From contig PWPZ01000092.1 of assembly GCA_003556985.1 (NCBI GenBank), positions 1 through 8,868 on the forward strand: a stretch of DNA of 8,868 nucleotides. Reading direction: 5' to 3'. The notes below the pieces were generated by a model. It had not been told where the DNA came from and ran no database searches. It worked only from the letters and a program-made list of their open reading frames with translations. Positions 6,256 through 8,868 of this stretch are shown here, piece by piece; positions within the stretch are counted from its first letter, which is position 1, and each line of letters begins with the position of its first letter. This stretch comes from Bacteroidota bacterium. GTDB taxonomy: Bacteria; Bacteroidota; Bacteroidia; Bacteroidales; PUMT01. Made by a program: the position numbers and the translations under genes.

Positions 6256-6312
6256 TTTAAAATATTGATTAGTTTATAAACAACCTCACCGGCAGGAATA
6301 TTATTATATATC

Positions 6313-6334
6313 CCGGAGAATATTATTTCTCCGG
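6313..6334. other. Strong perfect hairpin between thx and mnmA
   Basis: CCGGAGAA (6313-6320) and TTCTCCGG (6327-6334) form a perfect 8-bp stem with a 6-base TATTAT loop. On the minus strand it lies 57 bp upstream of the mnmA start and about 135 bp after the thx stop. It is not followed by a T run on the minus strand; on the plus strand the next bases are T-rich (CTATTTTATTT). It could be a second terminator, a structure in the mnmA leader, or a protein-binding site. Confidence 0.5.
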
Positions 6335-6382
6335 CTATTTTATTTCTCAGGCGATTTTCAGGCACTATTTTCTGCTGGCCGC

Positions 6383-6422
6383 AAAAAAAAACGGTTTATT
6401 ATTCAGGGCAGTATAATTTACC
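6383..6422 (-). terminator. Probable AT-rich terminator after thx
   Basis: Read on the minus strand, GGTAAATTAT (6413-6422) pairs with ATAATAAACC (6393-6402) in a 10-bp stem with two central A-A mismatches. The 10-base loop is followed by G and nine T (6383-6391). It lies about 48 bp after the thx stop. The long T run supports a terminator; the imperfect stem lowers confidence. Confidence 0.45.
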
Positions 6423-6434
6423 TGGCAGTATAAT
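6407..6434. repeat. Short direct repeat downstream of thx
   Basis: The 11-mer GGCAGTATAAT occurs at 6407-6417 and again at 6424-6434, 17 bp apart. The first copy is part of the loop and arm of the probable thx terminator. It may be a small local duplication or chance in AT-rich sequence. Confidence 0.45.
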
Positions 6435-6469
6435 ATATATATGCCTGAAAACCTCTTTGGCAGCGTTAA

Positions 6470-6607
6470 TTATTTAGCCTTTCTTTCGATGCTCTTTTTT
6501 TTAAAAGTGCCCGTCATTACATGCATCGGTTTTCTCCTTCGCCTTCTCGCACCGAAACTGCCGTTAAAAATTTTCCCCCTGCGGGTTTTGATATCTCCTT
6601 TTCCCAT
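6470..6607 (-). CDS. thx: Small ribosomal subunit protein bTHX
   Basis: This 45-residue, very basic protein starts M-G-K-G-D-I-K-T-R-R-G-K-I-F and continues N-G-S-F-G-A with an arginine run (21-25) and K26-P27. That is the signature of bTHX (Thx in Thermus: M-G-K-G-D, T-R-R-G-K-I, then a G-S/T-Y-G-x-x-R-P block), a peptide buried in the head of the 30S subunit that helps hold rRNA helices together. Thermus Thx ends soon after the arginine/lysine block; here about 18 further residues follow, ending in a lysine-rich tail (K36-K38, K43, K45). The ATG at 6607 is preceded by ACCTTAAAAG, with no clear Shine-Dalgarno. The gene starts 43 bp after the dehydrogenase stop on the same strand and probably shares its transcript. 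The opposite strand has a 57-codon open frame here, which I take as its shadow. Confidence 0.87.
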   Translation of the reverse strand: MGKGDIKTRRGKIFNGSFGARRRRRKPMHVMTGTFKKKSIERKAK

Positions 6608-6650
6608 CTTTTAAGGTATTAAGATTAGTAATTACCCGTGATGCTGCGTA

Positions 6651-7727
6651 TCACAGTTTCATATCCATGCCTGTTTCGGCGGCTATATCATTGAGTTCGC
6701 CTTTAACCGCAGGCAAAAGTTTTATGCCTCTTTTATGGTTAAGTTGCTCCTGTTCTCTTTCAATGTCACCGGGAATCAGGACTCCCGGTTTTCCGTCAGC
6801 GCTTTTTGCGTTCCTGAAGGTTTCTATCCACTTGTCCATGGCGGCCGTGAATTCATGCTTTTCCCGGAAAGCATCAATACGCATTGCACCGAAAAAATGA
6901 CCCGTGCCCTTTCCGTTGCCTTCGGGGGGCAGGGGGAGATATGCCACCGAAGGAGGTACAAAAGGCCCAAATCCGGCACCGGACAGCACTGCCGAGAGAA
7001 TATCAACAGTGGCAGCCAGGCAGTAACCTTTGTGACTGCCGTGCTCCCGGTCACCTCCAAGGGGAAGCATAGACCCGCCCTTTCTTAATATGTCAGGATC
7101 ATCGGTCGGGTTTCCTTTCTTATCCTGCACATAGCCGGTCAGTGTTTTCTCTCCTTTTTTTACAGAAACTTCAAGCTTTCCCCTGGCAATGGGGGTGGTT
7201 GCAAAGTCGGCCACGAAAGGAGGCTGTTTTCCTGCCGGCACCGCAACGGCCACCGGGTTTGTGCCCAGCAGCCGGCTTACAGAGAAGGTGGGAGCAACAA
7301 GGGGGTTGGCATTGGTCAAACAAATTCCGATCATATCATGATCCAGTGCCATCATTGCATAATATCCCGCAATGCCGAAATGATTGGAGTTTCTGCAGGA
7401 AACCCAGCCCGTGCCACAGGCAGCGGCTTTTTCAATAGCTGTTTTCATGCTGAATAAGGCGGGCAGCATGCCGGGGGCATTGTCACCGTCAACTACGGCA
7501 GTGGAAGCAGTTTCGCGGGTTACTTTTATCGAGGGATTCGTATTCAGCCGGCCGGCTTTCCAGAGCCGGTAATAGTCGGGAATACGAATCAGTCCGTGAG
7601 AACCTATGCCCCTCAGTTCGGCCGATAAAAACACGGCGGCTATTTGTCCGGCTTCACTGCTGCTGCATCCCAGTTTTTCAAAAAACAGGCAGGTAAAGTC
7701 ACGTAGCCGTTCAGCGGGATAAAACAT
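6651..7727 (-). CDS. Malate/L-lactate/ureidoglycolate-type NAD(P)-dependent dehydrogenase (Ldh family)
   Basis: This 358-residue protein belongs to the family of 2-hydroxyacid dehydrogenases that includes YlbC/YiaK, AllD and archaeal MdhB-type malate dehydrogenase. It is unrelated to Rossmann-fold LDH/MDH. Visible signatures are G-I-G-S-H-G-L-I-R (40-48), N-S-N-H-F-G (113-118) with the likely catalytic H116, T-N-A-N-P-L-V-A-P (138-146), G-T-N-P-V-A (155-160), D-F-A-T-T (174-178) and the glycine/lysine turn H-G-S-H-K-G-Y (229-235). It should oxidise or reduce a 2-hydroxy/2-oxo acid with NAD(P)H in the cytoplasm. The substrate (malate, lactate, ureidoglycolate, gulonate or other) cannot be read from these motifs, and no pathway gene is next to it. 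The ATG at 7727 gives the usual length. The 141-bp AT-rich gap to the divergent porT-like gene must hold its promoter, but I see only an imperfect TATTTTG there. Confidence 0.92.
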   Translation of the reverse strand: MFYPAERLRDFTCLFFEKLGCSSSEAGQIAAVFLSAELRGIGSHGLIRIPDYYRLWKAGRLNTNPSIKVTRETASTAVVDGDNAPGMLPALFSMKTAIEKAAACGTGWVSCRNSNHFGIAGYYAMMALDHDMIGICLTNANPLVAPTFSVSRLLGTNPVAVAVPAGKQPPFVADFATTPIARGKLEVSVKKGEKTLTGYVQDKKGNPTDDPDILRKGGSMLPLGGDREHGSHKGYCLAATVDILSAVLSGAGFGPFVPPSVAYLPLPPEGNGKGTGHFFGAMRIDAFREKHEFTAAMDKWIETFRNAKSADGKPGVLIPGDIEREQEQLNHKRGIKLLPAVKGELNDIAAETGMDMKL

Positions 7728-7868
7728 GGTTTTTTATGCGAATTTATAAACTTTTAAATTATATTTATATTTATTCCCGGTTAAACAAAATATTTTGACC
7801 GTATCCGGAGTTTATTAAACCGTGTATTGCTTTTTTGCTTTTTTTAACATTTTATTTGTTTCAGGCTA

Positions 7869-8606
7869 TTGAAGAATTTTCTCACAATACTGTTGCTGAT
7901 GGTTCCGCTGATAGCCGGTGCCCAGCGGGCGGCGGTCAGGAACCTTCCCGAACATGATCACAAGGCAGTGCATTTCGGCTTTTCGCTGGGAATCAATACT
8001 ATGGATTTTAAGATCCGGTCGTCCGAATATGCCCTGGAAAACGATATATTTGCTGAAGTAAGCAATCTTTCTCCCGGTTTCAACATAAATGTTGTTTCCA
8101 ATTTCAGGATGGGAAACAGTTTTGACCTTAGAATTTTGCCGGGTGTTTCTTTCGGGCAGAGAAAAATCGATTACTACACCATGGACGGACAGCCTCTTCC
8201 CGGCAGCGGAACTGCTGACGGACCGGTTGCCCGGCCGCGCATTTTCAGTTCGCAGGAACTGGAGTCATCTTTTCTTGAATTACCCTTTCTGGTCAAGTAC
8301 AAATCGACCAGGATAAATAATTACCGGGTATACCTGCTTAGCGGAGTTAATTTTCGTTACGACCTTGCCAGAAATTTCAACGAAGATGATGAGATATACC
8401 TTAGCCTGAATTCATTTGATACCTATCTGGAAAACGGAATCGGAATAGATTTCTACCTTCCCTTTTTTAAATTCTCTACCGAGCTGAAGTTTGCGGTTGG
8501 TTTTTTTGATGCCCTCGAACGCAATGAGACCAGCCGGCCACAGTTCCAAAACGCCATTGAAAGGGTGCGTTCAAACATGTTCATCATTTCCTTTCACTTT
8601 GAATGA
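7869..8606 (+). CDS. porT: PorT-like type IX secretion/gliding outer-membrane protein
   Basis: PorT (SprT in gliding species) is needed for type IX secretion in Bacteroidota and is predicted to be an outer-membrane beta-barrel. The 245-residue length fits PorT. Residues 1-18 are a signal peptide ending A-G-A before Q19. The body is made of amphipathic beta strands: H-F-G-F-S-L-G-I-N (35-43), then the most telling block, F-L-E-L-P-F-L-V-K-Y-K-S-x-R-I-N-N-Y-R (135-153) with Y-L-L-S-G-V-N-F-R-Y-D-L-A (155-167), and a final S-F-H-F-E strand. The start is TTG at 7869: a stop codon lies 24 bp upstream in frame, there is no ATG in between, and the signal peptide begins here. An AGG is only a few bases before it. 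The neighbour supports the call: from memory, in many Bacteroidota porT sits next to a SpoU-family RNA methyltransferase gene, as here, often with ubiE on the other side; ubiE is absent here. Confidence 0.82.
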   Translation: MKNFLTILLLMVPLIAGAQRAAVRNLPEHDHKAVHFGFSLGINTMDFKIRSSEYALENDIFAEVSNLSPGFNINVVSNFRMGNSFDLRILPGVSFGQRKIDYYTMDGQPLPGSGTADGPVARPRIFSSQELESSFLELPFLVKYKSTRINNYRVYLLSGVNFRYDLARNFNEDDEIYLSLNSFDTYLENGIGIDFYLPFFKFSTELKFAVGFFDALERNETSRPQFQNAIERVRSNMFIISFHFE

Positions 8607-8868
8607 TAACCGGCCTCCTTCTCCTGAATTCCGAGATTATTATGCTTCCGGCAACCGCCATGTTAAGTGATTCCGGCGATTTTCCTTTCCCGGGAAAAGG
8701 GGGTATGCCTATTTTCCGGGTAATGAATTTTTCCACTTCTTCCGAAATGCCCTGTGACTCATTTCCTAAAATAATTAACCCGTGCCCGGGAAGCTCAACG
8801 GAGTATATATCCGGTGCGCCCGCAAATGCGCCGAAAACCGGCAATCCGGCTATTTCCGGCATACCGCA
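8584..8868 (-). CDS. SpoU/TrmH-family RNA 2'-O-methyltransferase, C-terminal part
   Basis: The last 94 residues are in the window and the frame is open to the right edge. Residues of about 31-43 read I-I-L-G-N-E-S-Q-G-I-S-E-E, SpoU motif 2, and about 54-72 read I-P-P-F-P-G plus E-S-L-N-M-A-V-A-G-S-I, motif 3. Together they build the SAM-binding trefoil knot. SpoU enzymes methylate the ribose 2'-OH of rRNA or tRNA; the target cannot be told from the C-terminus. The N-terminal substrate-binding domain and motif 1 lie outside the window. The stop codon is inside the 3' end of the porT-like gene: the two convergent genes overlap by 23 bp. A short arginine-rich tail (F-R-R-R-R) precedes the end. 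Confidence 0.9.
   Translation of the reverse strand, partial: CGMPEIAGLPVFGAFAGAPDIYSVELPGHGLIILGNESQGISEEVEKFITRKIGIPPFPGKGKSPESLNMAVAGSIIISEFRRRRPVIIQSERK

Noticed and set aside
6441..6614. A 57-codon hydrophobic open frame on the plus strand that looks like a small membrane protein
   Set aside because: It lies antisense over the bTHX gene; its hydrophobic character comes from the lysine/arginine codons of thx read on the other strand.
7728..7868. Promoters for the divergent dehydrogenase and porT-like genes
   Set aside because: The gap is very AT-rich and contains TATTTTG on both strands, one base short of TAnnTTTG, but no element pair with proper spacing, so I did not list a promoter.

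Overview
This window comes from a member of the Bacteroidota, most likely the class Bacteroidia; the genus cannot be told from the sequence. The evidence is the 3' end of a SusD/RagB-family lipoprotein gene, a PorT-like gene of the type IX secretion system, a gene for the small ribosomal protein bTHX, starts without clear Shine-Dalgarno sequences, and a well-matched Bacteroidota promoter (TTTG, 19 bp, TAATTTTG) ahead of cysH. Base composition is even across the window, and I see no transposase, integrase, phage gene, CRISPR array, rRNA or tRNA.

Layout. Bases 1-432 are the end of a susD-like gene, closed by a C(UUCG)G-loop terminator. A small orphan lipoprotein gene (662-1045, minus) and a beta-propeller-like lipoprotein gene (1438-2391, plus) diverge from a 392-bp intergenic region. 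That region holds two dyads, -7-like promoter elements on both strands, and a degenerate 26-27-bp tandem repeat. The propeller gene converges on a two-POTRA Omp85 outer-membrane protein gene (2427-4160, minus, GTG start). Divergent from it, cysH (assimilatory APS reductase, 4356-5066) starts behind the promoter and meets mnmA (tRNA 2-thiouridylase, 5068-6255, minus) with one base between the stop codons. Upstream of mnmA on the same strand lie thx (bTHX, 6470-6607) and a malate/L-lactate-type dehydrogenase gene (6651-7727), which look like a two-gene operon with an AT-rich terminator. A porT-like gene (7869-8606, plus, TTG start) overlaps the 3' end of a SpoU/TrmH-family RNA methyltransferase gene that runs in from the right edge (8584-8868, minus).

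The genes are mostly core metabolism, translation and cell-envelope functions rather than one accessory pathway. Loose themes are the envelope (SusD, two lipoproteins, Omp85, PorT), sulfur (CysH makes sulfite for cysteine; MnmA puts sulfur derived from cysteine into tRNA) and RNA/ribosome functions (MnmA, bTHX, the SpoU-type methyltransferase). I found no convincing new multigene system. The least explained items are the intergenic tandem repeat at 1256-1390 and the two lipoproteins beside it.
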